Origin: Hericium rajendrae
Taxonomy: Eukaryota; Basidiomycota; Agaricomycetes; Russulales; Hericiaceae
Reading direction: 5' to 3'
Length of the DNA stretch: 64,000 nt
NCBI GenBank assembly: GCA_033439255.1
Contig: CM065891.1
Coordinates: 682,001 to 746,000, forward strand
Shown here in pieces: positions 24,066 through 33,549 of the stretch. Both the position numbers and the translations under genes were made by a program. The notes under the pieces were generated by a model. The model saw only the letters and a list, made by a program, of their open reading frames with translations. It was not told the DNA's origin and made no database searches. Positions within the stretch are counted from its first letter, which is position 1, and each line of letters starts with the position of its first letter.

Positions 24066-25287
24066 CTAATTCCGTACGCGCACACAGCCAGCCGCAAGGG
24101 CCTCTGCAAACACCTCTCTAGCAATATAAAGATTCTTGTATTTGCTAAAGTTGTTCAGCGACACGCCGCAAACCTGCTTCAACGTTGACCAATACGAAGA
24201 ATATAGCCCTGGCTTCTTTCCCTGGAAGACAGCATAGACGGGGCCTACATGGTCATCCGGCAAATCATGAAACTGCAAAGCAGGCCCTGCATCAGGACTG
24301 TGCTGAGGACTTAGCGCGACGCCGTCACCTTCGTCGTTGTCGACATCACTATGGGTCGAGCCAGGAGCGGCAGGGACCCACGGTGCGATAGCAGGACAGC
24401 ATTCAAATGAACCTTCCTTGCAGAAGTGCGTCAGACCACGCTCCAAGTGAGCACGGTACGCCGCCCACGCGTCGCAGCAGTCATGGAAGCCACTGTAGAG
24501 CGGCTGTGCGCATCCACGAACCTGCTCCTCTGCATGTGCCCTGTGTACAGGAATGAGCCCCTGGCCACTCGAGAAGGATAAAACTTACAAATTGTAGTAT
24601 ACCCCGGGGCAATAGCCCCTAAAGACAACCCAAGCGTTAATCCATGACCCGCCTTCGTAACCCATTCCATCGCCAGAATCTTCTGCATTATGGCGTAGCA
24701 CGTGAAGGCGCCGTGCCCGCCCAGCCTTCTGACCCTTGCTACTCCTCGCACGGAAGGCATAGGCCAATCCTCGTGGGACGCCTTGGCTCACCGCGCCAGC
24801 CTCCCACCTACAGGACAAAACTTCACGATAAAACTCTACTCCTAGACTACTACTGCTTACCACTGTGAAAAGAATCCTGTACGTTTGCCCGACACTACAT
24901 GATAATGATGGCCGTTCATAGCGATGTTGTCTGGAACGTTTTCAGTAGCACTCAATAGGCGAACGATGAGCACGCGCACCGTCCGACTCGACGTCGTTTG
25001 CAGACCAACTGCTAGGGAAAGGGGCAGACGAACTAGCAGAGGTTGGTGATGAGGCGCGACCAGCGGGGATGTCTGCATGGCCAGCCTCACAGTAAGAACA
25101 TGACGCGCCGGTCATAGGCAGAACACTTACACGCCTTTCCTTCTGCGTCAATCTCAACCTCGCCCATAAGCCTGACCAGCTCTGGGTCCGTCGCATAAGA
25201 CGACATTGGCATCTGGCGTGATGACAAAGGTGTAGCATACGACGATGGGCTCTCAGACGGTGGAGGAACACACAGCGGCGAGAGCAT
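24066..25287 (-). CDS. Gene B of E2: protein with three RNase H1 N-terminal (viroplasmin-like) domains
   Basis: The ATG at 25287 opens MLSPLCVPPPSESPSS. As in E1, a Ser-rich leader ends TDPELVRLMGEVEI. The three domains begin at HYHVVSGKRTGFFSQW (about 24910-24860), AWVVFRGYCPGVYYN (about 24640-24595) and VYAVFQGKKPGLYSS (about 24245-24200). The intron after the first FxxW falls at the same place and phase as in E1. No nuclease domain is present. A TATA block identical to that of E1 (CTATATAAACCCCCTC) lies about 80 bp upstream. It shares a divergent promoter with gene A. Confidence 0.75.
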
Positions 25288-25629
25288 CCCCGCCGAGCAC
25301 GAGAGATAGAGGCGAGTAAAAGAGGGAAAAGGGGAGTGAGGATTACGGAGGAGCTGAGGGGGTTTATATAGGCTGGGGGGCGTCAGCCACAGCGAAGGAA
25401 GCGAAGGAAGTCGAACCGCAGAGCAGCGCACGCTGAACGTGCCAGAGGGCCTCTACACGCTCGAGAACATGAGCCTGAACGCGGTTTGTTTTGATCACGT
25501 GCATATAGTTGAAGTTCGGCTACGTCGGCTAAAGATCGGGACCAGCCGGAACTGGGTGTGAGTCGGTGTTTGTACTCCTTCGTTCACTCCCTATTCGTCT
25601 CCCACCTGATTGACGCCGCAGATAGCCCG
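25288..25629. promoter_or_regulatory. Divergent promoter between gene B and gene A of E2
   Basis: The spacer is 342 bp, the same length as in E1. The TATA block for B is at about 25355-25372 on the minus strand. One E-box, in GATCACGTGCAT, lies near 25494-25504. The full double palindrome of E1 is here reduced to one half. Confidence 0.6.
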
Positions 25630-28600
25630 ATGGCTGGCAAGACGCTCGCAGGCAAATCGCGCGTTCGCAAGTCGCGCCTTGCTGGTCTAGGGAAGCCTCG
25701 CGGCCGCAAGGCCTTCCTACGCGGCCACCGAGTCAAGTTCTGCCAGCGACACGTATCAGCCTGGCGAAACGCCACTGCCGCCGATCCTCCCACGACAGGC
25801 ACGTTTTATGACAAGACCACAAATAGTTATCTGCAAGAAATTGGGTACGATTTCGACGTCAATGCAGAGGGCAGAATCATTCCTTTACCCGATGACGTGG
25901 ACGAGGACGAGGGTGCCGAGGGCTTTGCAGGCGAGGACGGGCCAGTAGGGGACCAGACCGCGGCTCAGGCAGCTCACGCGGAGGTGGTCGCTCAGAAGAA
26001 GAGCGTCAAGTGGAAGGCTCTTTGAACGGTGCACCTCTTTTTTGTTTATCTTCGCTTACTCTGACTTGCCTGCTTGATAGGCTCTTTCCCATTGGTTCCG
26101 CAATAACGGCAATGGCTCCGGGAGCAAAAAACCTCGCGATGGAATGAGCAAGAAGTTCGACGCCATGGTTGACATGGCTCCTGAGAAGCCTCGCCGTGCC
26201 CATGCCGATCAGTTTTTCTCCACGAAGCACTACGACATCATGGTCAAAGACTGCTTCAACGCCCATTTCCACACCATCGCTTCGGCATGGGCGGCTGCCC
26301 AGGCCATTCCTCAACAGCTGGGCGCGGAAGGCTCGCCTTCAGAAGATCAGCTGGCCTTGCTTGCCGGCGTGACGTTCGAAGGCGACGATCTCTTCCAGGA
26401 CGTCTATGACAACTGGCATCAGAGTTTCGCGAAGAAAGGTGGCAAGCTGGTTGAAGTCACGCTGCGGGCTGCTTTCACCCGCACGGTGTACCATTTGCAG
26501 TCGGACGAGTTCAAGGAGAGCCTCAAGCAGGAGTTAGACAGCATTTATGACAAGGCCATGGACACGTATCGCCAACTCTTGGATGCTGCTGACACGGAGA
26601 AGACGCCGGAGTACTACCATGAGTACGTACAGTTGCTCCTCATGGTGATTTGTAGGCTGATTCACGTCATGCAGGATGCAGTCTAAGGCCCCTCATTATC
26701 TGTATCCATTTGCCGAGCACATGTCGAAGAGGCTCGGCATGAACGTTTCGATAATGGTGTACGGCCCAATCTCAGCGCGAGGGGGAGCGATCGGTGTGAA
26801 GAGGTGCATCTTTCCCATTGTGCTGCCATGTATCAATCTAACGATATACACAGTATTCACGTTGGAACCACAAATGACCCTGCAAGCTTGGAATGGATGG
26901 ACGCCGAGCCGGAGGCCTGCGAGGCGATGGTGAAGTCCATGCGCGCATTCGGGGAGCAATGTTTTAGTGAGTAACATGTGCCTGTTCTGTGGCCTATGTA
27001 CTGATGGACCTGCCTACGTAGCCCCGGAGGAGCGTGCAGCGCGCGCTCTTCCAAACATCGCGACGAGCTCTAGCGTTGATCCGCCAACAGACGAGGGGCC
27101 GCCAAGGTCGACGGAGGCGATGGGCGAGCAGCAGGATGCTGCTTTTTTACGTGGCACTGCTCCGCCTGAAGTCTCACCTCGTGCTAGCCGGTCTCCATCT
27201 CTTATCGGTGGGCCAACTCACATGCGAATGCCGGAGGCTGATGGGACACCATCAGTACTCTCCCCTCGTGAAGGCCGTTCTTATCCTTCACGTGGCTCAG
27301 AGTCGCCAGATCACATGCTCGCCCCTCCTTTCATGCCGTCGAGTCCCACTCCACCGCGCACGCCTGCCGCTCCCTTGCAGGCAGCGCCCAAACAGTCCGC
27401 CGTCCTGTCGAAGCAAGCTCATGGTCCAGCCAAGACCCCGTTGTTCCTGCCTAGCTCCAGCCCCGCTTCTGCCCAACTGAGCCATCATCCTTCCCAGAAC
27501 ACTAGTCTGCATCGCGGTCCACCGCCGCCGCTGCCCTCCTCCATCCCACGTCCCTCTCGGACTGCTTCACAGCCTGCATCCCGCGTGGCACGATCTGTCA
27601 ACGTGCCGTCCAGGCGGTTTATATCTGCACCCGCACCTGGTTTCATTACGCAAATTGATCACCCTGCAGCGAGCAGGAAAGTGTCCATTGACCCTCGCCT
27701 TGAGGTGCAGTCGGCATCTGGAGTGGAACATCGTGAACGCGAGGAATCAGATGGCCTACACACCCCACCCTTGTCACCCCTCATACCCGAGGATGAGCCG
27801 CTCGTCGCGCCGAGTTTCTCAAATATGCCGGCGAATCGGATGCTGCAGCCATACTTGCGAAGGCCGTTCCCCTCGCAGCGCAGTGGGATGTCGAGGGAGC
27901 TCGACGAACTCTCATTCAGCTTGCTGGAGGACAAGCGGGAGATGGAATGGAATGCAATGTGTAGCACCCATGCGCAGGATCGAGAGCGTAACAAATCCGA
28001 CAGTCCATTCATGGCCGTCGACACTATCCCGAAGACGCCCGCTCGGCCTCCAAGACGTCAAGCACCCATTCGACACAAGCCCTCTCATCCATTGTCGCCA
28101 CTCTTTTCTCCTGGATTGCCTCCGTTTACTCAGCACTTTGCTGAAGCCTCTTCTTCTCCTGTGCCTTCGCAAAGAGCCAAACTGCCTTCCACAAGGCCTC
28201 CTCCCAGCTCATCTTGGCCACCAAGTCAGCCACCTCCCAATGCGCTGCAAACCATGGAAGAGATGGCAAGGCGTCGTCGACCAGCTGCATCTGTCATGGG
28301 TCCTGCAAGAAGCTTGGTGGCTGCCACAACAACTTCCGTAGTGAGGGCTGAGAAGGACACCTCACGCTGGCCGGACAAGATGCATGAGTTGTACAAATTT
28401 TTGACCAATGGCAAGGACTGGGGTGAGGGCTGGATTGCTTGTGTCACAGAGTGGGTCGAGGTCGAGGGTATGGATGGATTTCCGGTAAGTCAGCGTTACT
28501 TGAATGGGAGGTAGCACTATAGCTAACCGTCCAACAGGTTGATGTTAAGTCCAATCCCAATGTTGGTGCGTTTTCTGCTACCACCCGCCCCGAGCCTGTT

Positions 28601-29072
28601 GGCAGGTGGATTGCATACAAGAGAACTGCCAAGGATCGACCAATCGGAAGTCTCATGGCGTACTCGAGTGCATGGTGGGCTTGGTGGGGAGACTGCCAGC
28701 CTGAAGAGCATGGCGTTGACCAGAAGGGTAGGCCAGGTCCTCCAGCAGCGGACTTGGACTGGTCCTGCATGGATGTCACTACCAGTTGCGGCCTGGTGCT
28801 TATTATCATCAGCTTATCTTTCTGGGGTGCTGAGGTCTTCAAGGCCGGAGGTGTGAGTTCGCGACAGGCATAGGAGTGGCACGATGCTGTTGCTCAGGCC
28901 ACTCTGGCCTTCACCTCTATTCGTAGGTGGAAAATGGACAGTGAGGGTGACTCTGCGAAGCGAAAGAGGTTCGTACCATGCTTTTCATTGGCTTGTCGGT
29001 GCACTAAAGTGAACAATCAGCATCCCACTCCCCTCTGGCTCGACCAGACCCAAGAAGCGCCGCAGGAATTAA
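25630..29072 (+). CDS. Gene A of E2: large nuclear-looking protein with Trp-rich C-terminal domain
   Basis: The ATG at 25630 opens a basic segment MAGKTLAGKSRVRKSR, then GKPRGRKAFLRGHRVKF and GTFYDKTTNSYL. Exon 2 (about 26080-26620) is helical with HWFRNN and HADQFFSTKHYD. The next exons give YLYPFAEHMSKRLGMNVSI with GPISARGGAIG (about 26700-26800) and an HVGTTND block. A Ser/Pro-rich disordered linker follows (27030-28350), then RWPDKMHELYKF with DWGEGWIACV (about 28370-28450). The C-terminal domain contains SAWWAWWGDCQPEE (28665-28705) and DWSCMDV. The last exon encodes a basic tail RPKKRRRN, likely a nuclear signal. I recall similar proteins as abundant hypothetical proteins of agaricomycetes. 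I cannot assign a function. The exon 1 donor is uncertain. Confidence 0.72.
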
Positions 29073-29933
29073 TTCTCGTACGCAGCCCTCTGCGTCTTCG
29101 CGCGCCTCTCATGCAATTGTTCAAATGTCGACCATATTTATTTCCTTCCGCTTTCAACACATTCATTTCATGCCTCTTGTTTTCCCTTCACGATGCTCCC
29201 ACCTGACACTTTACGACATTTTCTGTCTGACGACAATCCACGACGCTCCACAATGCTCGACGAAGGTCCTACAGCTCAAATCTCAACGCCTAATATCGCA
29301 TCTATATCATATGTATTCCATCTTACGTCGCATTGCATTGTCTTATACCCTCGCATCGTACAGCTTTCTGCCATACTGTCTTCATAACTCTCTTACTCTC
29401 CAGCATTATATGCTCACTGCATAGTCCATACTGTAGCATTATTCTCTATCTCATCGCCTCCCCTTGTTTATTTCTACTCATGCATACTAATCTCTGCTCT
29501 AGGTGTTTTCCTCTTTGAGGCCCTATGATCTCGCCTCAATCTGCGAAACAGTGCTTCTACTTGGTCCGATTCAACTCACAATGCCTGGTACATGCTTTAC
29601 GCTTCCACAGCGTCACGAAGATATATCGACATATTCTCTGATTCACCACATCCTCACCTATTCTCCCTGCTTTTACACAGTCTTGCTTTTTAATGGACAG
29701 CTATACTTGGTACCTTATGTTGAGATCTTGCATCATTATAATGTCAGTGACCTTTTGCTTCTCACTCTGCATGTCTTCGCTGGGGTTTGCAGGCAGGTTC
29801 AAAAGGTGTGTGTTATGTTTTTTGTGCAACATATGTTTTTCGCACAACATATGTTTTTCACACGACGTATGTTTTTTGCACGATTAGATTTGATAAGATT
29901 AAGGCTTTCGAACCTGAGAGATAAGTTGAGTGC
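29073..29933. other. E2 subterminal non-coding region with short tandem repeat
   Basis: This region lies between the end of gene A and the right terminus. At about 29817-29885 three imperfect units of roughly 20 bp carry CACAACATATGTTTTT. Frames here are Tyr/Leu/Ser-rich and match the non-coding 3506-4330 region of E1 in character, so I call no gene. Confidence 0.5.
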
Positions 29934-30066
29934 ATTTAGCTAAATGTGTAGAGGCAGGCATTTAGCTAAATTTGTGAAGACTTGCCAATTGTAGGCTGCC
30001 GATGATTTTTCATTGTGGCAGGTGGTAGGTACTGTACCATTAGTTAAATGGCTACACTTAGTGGTG
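29934..30066 (-). repeat. E2 right terminal inverted repeat
   Basis: This end is the inverted partner of 16734-16895. ATTTAGCTAAAT-type motifs occur at about 29935, 29960 and 30040. It ends GGCTACACTTAGTGGTG directly before the GATTTCT duplication. Confidence 0.85.
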
Positions 30067-31849
30067 GATTTCTGTGGCTTCTCGAACTGGAGACGCGTGG
30101 TTGGCATGGGTTCGTTGCCTTTGTATGCAGGCCATAATCATATGCTGACTCATCTTTCATAGGCTCCTCCCTTCTTCGAAAGATGTTGGAAGCCATTTCG
30201 AATGTGATCACTTTCCACCACGCCTACAAGGAGATGGATGACGGTCTTCGCGGCAAGCGCCCGGAGCAGGTAGAGGAATGGGACGCTATGTTCGCTGCTT
30301 GGAATGACGACAAGGAGAACAATCCTAGCCCATTCACTGCTCCTCGAGCAAGTAAGTCCTGGTCTTCCTTTCGAGAGGAAATTTCTGACTCATTTGTTCC
30401 AGAGAAGAGCATGCAAGAGATACGGCAAGAATTGAAGGAGGAGGAACACGCCGCATTGGGCCAGGCCATGGATGAGGAGAGTGACGCCAGTGCATCCTCA
30501 TTCCTGCTGCTGGGCCTCGAGTTGGAACAGACCCAGTACGTGTTTCTTGATTCTGTTTTTGAGTTCTGCACCTAAATACAATTAACCAGGTGATCACTTC
30601 GACATGATCTCAAGCTGGCGAAGTCCCCTACTACCCTGCAGATATCCGACATTGATGATCGCCGGCGGGTCTTTATGCGCCGAGTCCGACGCTTCCAGCG
30701 AAAGCAGGCAATACACATGCCTGGCCTACAGAACACCGGTGGTGACGATATCAACGATGCCGACCGACCAGCACTTGATAAAGTGCCAGCTGAAGAAGTG
30801 GAACTGCAAATGCCATCAGATCTCGATGGTTCAGAAGCCCGACAGGCTGCCTGTTCCATTGCGCTGGCTGATGTGGAGGTCAGGCTTCAGACTGCAGAGG
30901 CGGAAGATGCCCTTGATGACTTGCGGTGTCACCTTCAGATGTGGTCTTACTTCAACAACTTCAAGGTGAACAATGTCGTTGGGCAAGGTCCACACATGCG
31001 TGCCCGACAGACACAGACCCAGATCGATGAGCGGGTGAAGCTGTTGAAGCTTCGATACCAGCATGCATATTGAGCATTGATGCGTTTGACAGGAGGTGGC
31101 AGCTGGACCAGTTACCTTCGCGAACTCAAGGATGCAGACGTTCGCACACTACGCGAAGACCTGCTCGACATCGTGGAGCTGCCAGAAGGAGAGGGCAATA
31201 ACGAAGATACTGCTCCCTCACAAGACTTGGCCAGGCGGGGACGGGGACATGGTCGCAGCAGCCAGATACCTGCTAGGCAAGGGCGAGGCAAGGCCAGCAG
31301 GTCAAGCCAGAGTCAAGGGAAGAAGCCCATTATTTCTTGGATCTGGCATGCTGTCCCTACCGCAGCAGATGAGAACGATCCTGCTCTTCAGAATGGTACG
31401 TCGTACTGATCCTTCTTTTCTCCTTTTTCTTGCTAAAAGCTTTGTCCAGCGCTTCGCATCGAATGGTCCAAGGCGAAGGTCCGCGCTGCTCGATGGGAGG
31501 AGGAAGTCGAGCACGTCGAGGAAGAGATGCGACGTGTCCTTGAAACCTTTGCAACGGAGGCCTCCTTGTGGGCAGATCGATCTGCATGACGTGACACGTC
31601 CATTGACAGCAACAAGGATAAAGACCAAGCATTGAAAAAGGCATTCATGCCTATGCAGCAGAGCAGGCTACCATGTACCATGGCCTTGCTACACAGTTCA
31701 GCAACCGCTGGGCTGCAGTTAGAGTCAAGGCTCAGCCGGTGCTGGATGGGAGCGCATACACAATGGAGGGCGACGATGAAGAAGGACTGCCTGTTACCAC
31801 AATTGAGCTTGAGTTAGGGGTGCACGATGAGGATTATGAGGCATTATAA
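30067..31849 (+). pseudogene. KDZ transposase of E1, C-terminal part
   Basis: The coding sequence cut at 16733 resumes here with FCGFSNWRRVVGMG, the residues that follow directly in the uninterrupted E2 protein. The rest is charged and helical (MLEAISNVITFHHAYKEMD, KSMQEIRQELKEEE, RQTQTQIDERVKLLKLRY) and ends in an acidic tail near 31849. Two in-frame TGA codons are visible, at 31072-31074 (Trp in E2) and 31587-31589 (Arg in E2). Both are single transitions, so this half had decayed beyond the E2 insertion. Confidence 0.82.
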
Positions 31850-32174
31850 GGTGCGTGATTTGTTCTAGCTTTCTGAAAAGTGACTGAGCTTTGCATATGC
31901 TTCAATCAGATCTGTGCAGGCGGCTTGTTTCCCTTGCATATCCTGTATCATTTTCACCTCCCAGCAATCATTGTGCCTGTCCACGTCTGTCTGCGCAGAA
32001 TCCTATCATCTTATCTTATCATAAGGTGACATCATATTGTGCAAAATTGATATATATGTAATAGCTTTGTTTTTGTACGCAATTGAATGTTTTTGGTCCG
32101 TCTGCCTATTCACATGCCACAGCCCGTTCAAGTATGCAAAAATTGATCTTAATGATTTAATAGATAGATGAGTG
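31850..32174. other. E1 right subterminal region
   Basis: This AT-rich spacer runs from the KDZ stop to the right terminus. It contains a TATATATG run near 32050 and no gene that I can support. Confidence 0.5.
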
Positions 32175-32311
32175 GTGCATTTAGCTAAATGCACCTCTAT
32201 GTGCATTTAGCTAAATGTGCGATAAGTGACGATTGGCCATTACTGAGGAGTATTGATTGTGTCGGGCAGCAGCTACCGGTACACTTAGCTAAAGGTCTAC
32301 CCTTATGCCTG
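32175..32311 (-). repeat. E1 right terminal inverted repeat
   Basis: This end is the inverted partner of 3373-3505. It has GTGCATTTAGCTAAATGC twice in close succession (about 32176 and 32202), a third diverged motif near 32282, and ends CTACCCTTATGCCTG next to the TTCATAA duplication. Confidence 0.87.
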
Positions 32312-32492
32312 TTCATAAGGACTCCGCGACAAGACAGAAGCGCCTAGCGAATTGCCTCCGGAGAAGCCCCCGCATACAGGTAGCTTTGCAGCTTTGCAGC
32401 TTCGCGCAGAAGCCTGCAACGCGGGCACCCAGCCAAAACAGTTGTCGCTTCGGACTCAATCAGGATCTCAGGCCCCGATTGGCACCCATTTG

Positions 32493-33352
32493 TCATTCCA
32501 GCCGCGTCTCACGAACAGGAAGCCTATTCGGTGACGGGCAAGTCCCACGGACAGCATAGTGCGCTTTTGCACCAGAATAGTTCAATTGAGCGGTGAGGCA
32601 TACTCGCCATCGGCGTACATCGACCCTGTCGCGGGTGCCCTCCTCGTCTGCTCGGTAGGGCGGAAGCCACAGCAGCTCGGCCAGGTCGAGTGCCTCCGCC
32701 ACTAGGCGGTGCATCGTCTCTATCTCATGCGGATCCTCGCTCACCTCCCCCCCGGCGTCTTCCCACGGCAACTCCGGCACGGAGACCGCTTGATGCAGCC
32801 TGGCGAACAACGGCTCCAGAGCCCGCTTGCAGGCCTCCGCATCTATGACGTCATACTGGTACTTGTGGCAGGTGATATCGATTTCCTCCAGGGCCACCGC
32901 GCAGCACGTCTCCCACAGCTCGGACTCGGCCACGGACAGGCGGTCCGCGGCATCTACCTGATGGTGCTCCAGGGAATCGAGCCACTCACGCTTCAGTGAC
33001 GGCATGAGGTACCAACCCCAGTCGAGCCAACGGCGGACTTTCCCGGACGCACGGGCGGCCTCGGACAGGAAGTGGTCCGACATCTGAGTGATGTCATCCT
33101 GCAGACCCACGTCGATGGCGCCAGCGTAGTGCTGGTAGTCCTTCTGGAGTCCCGAGATTAGCAGGTATGCAACAACGCTGCAAGCGAGCTTGGACGTACT
33201 ACGGCGACCATGAGGTCTCGACCCCAGATCTCGCGTTCCCAGATGACCGCGTCGCACTTGGACAGCGTGGACGCATCGAGCGGGGTCCACGAGCGCTCTG
33301 CAAGGAGCCAGGTCACTTTCTGGTGGAAGACTTGATCAAGGAAGGTGTTCAT
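32493..33352 (-). other. Antisense ORF region between the polypurine tracts of gypsy copy 1
   Basis: A 265-residue open frame (32493-33290) with an overlapping coding-like frame up to 33352 runs opposite to pol, between E1 and the 3' LTR. The predicted protein is acidic and helical with conserved-looking Trp-rich stretches (WLDWGWYLMPSLKREW, LAELLWLPPYR). I do not recognise it. It could be a captured host gene or an antisense gene carried by this gypsy family. It appears damaged. Confidence 0.5.
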
Positions 33353-33530
33353 CGGGACAAGACTGCCGGGCGCGAAGATGGCTCGGAGTTGAGTGCCCTC
33401 CCGGGGCGTAGATGCCTTTTATAGGCTCACTGCAGCACACCCGCCCAGGGCGCCATCGCACAATCAGATTCATGCATGCCCGCACCCGAATCCCTCGTGG
33501 GGCTCCAGATTAGACTACGGAGAGTCTAAA

Positions 33531-33547
33531 TTTTCAGTTAGGGGGAG
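33531..33547 (+). other. Second polypurine tract of gypsy copy 1
   Basis: TTTTCAGTTAGGGGGAG, identical to 2874-2890, lies 2 bp before the LTR start TGATGCACCC. This is the position expected of a functional plus-strand primer site. Confidence 0.8.
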
Positions 33548-33549
33548 AA

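Larger units (their letters stand above)
16734..30066 (-). mobile_element. KDZ-class DNA transposon E2, nested in E1 in opposite orientation
   Basis: The termini are CAGGCGTGAGTGTAGCC on the left and GGCTACACTTAGTGGTG on the right, inverted and imperfect. GATTTCT flanks both sides (16727-16733 and 30067-30073). The paralogous transposase gene inside E2 shows the uninterrupted site, so the insertion is directly visible. The length is 13,333 bp. The gene order is that of E1 reversed: KDZ, TET/JBP and B on minus, A on plus. E2 is the best available copy of the family, although its KDZ and TET genes each contain nonsense codons. Confidence 0.92.
3373..32311 (+). mobile_element. KDZ-class DNA transposon E1 carrying gene A, gene B, TET/JBP and KDZ transposase
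   Basis: The element is bounded by inverted termini beginning CACCAGTAAGGGTAG on the left and ending CTACCCTTATGCCTG on the right. TTCATAA flanks both sides (3366-3372 and 32312-32318), a 7 bp target duplication (8 bp if one mismatch is allowed). Removing nested E2 and the 2.1 kb TIR element leaves about 13.5 kb. Gene order is A (minus), B, TET/JBP and KDZ (plus). KDZ transposons are known to make duplications of about 8 bp and to co-occur with TET/JBP genes in basidiomycetes. E1 cannot now be autonomous because its transposase is split by E2 and contains nonsense codons. It sits inside the 3' region of gypsy copy 1. Confidence 0.88.
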
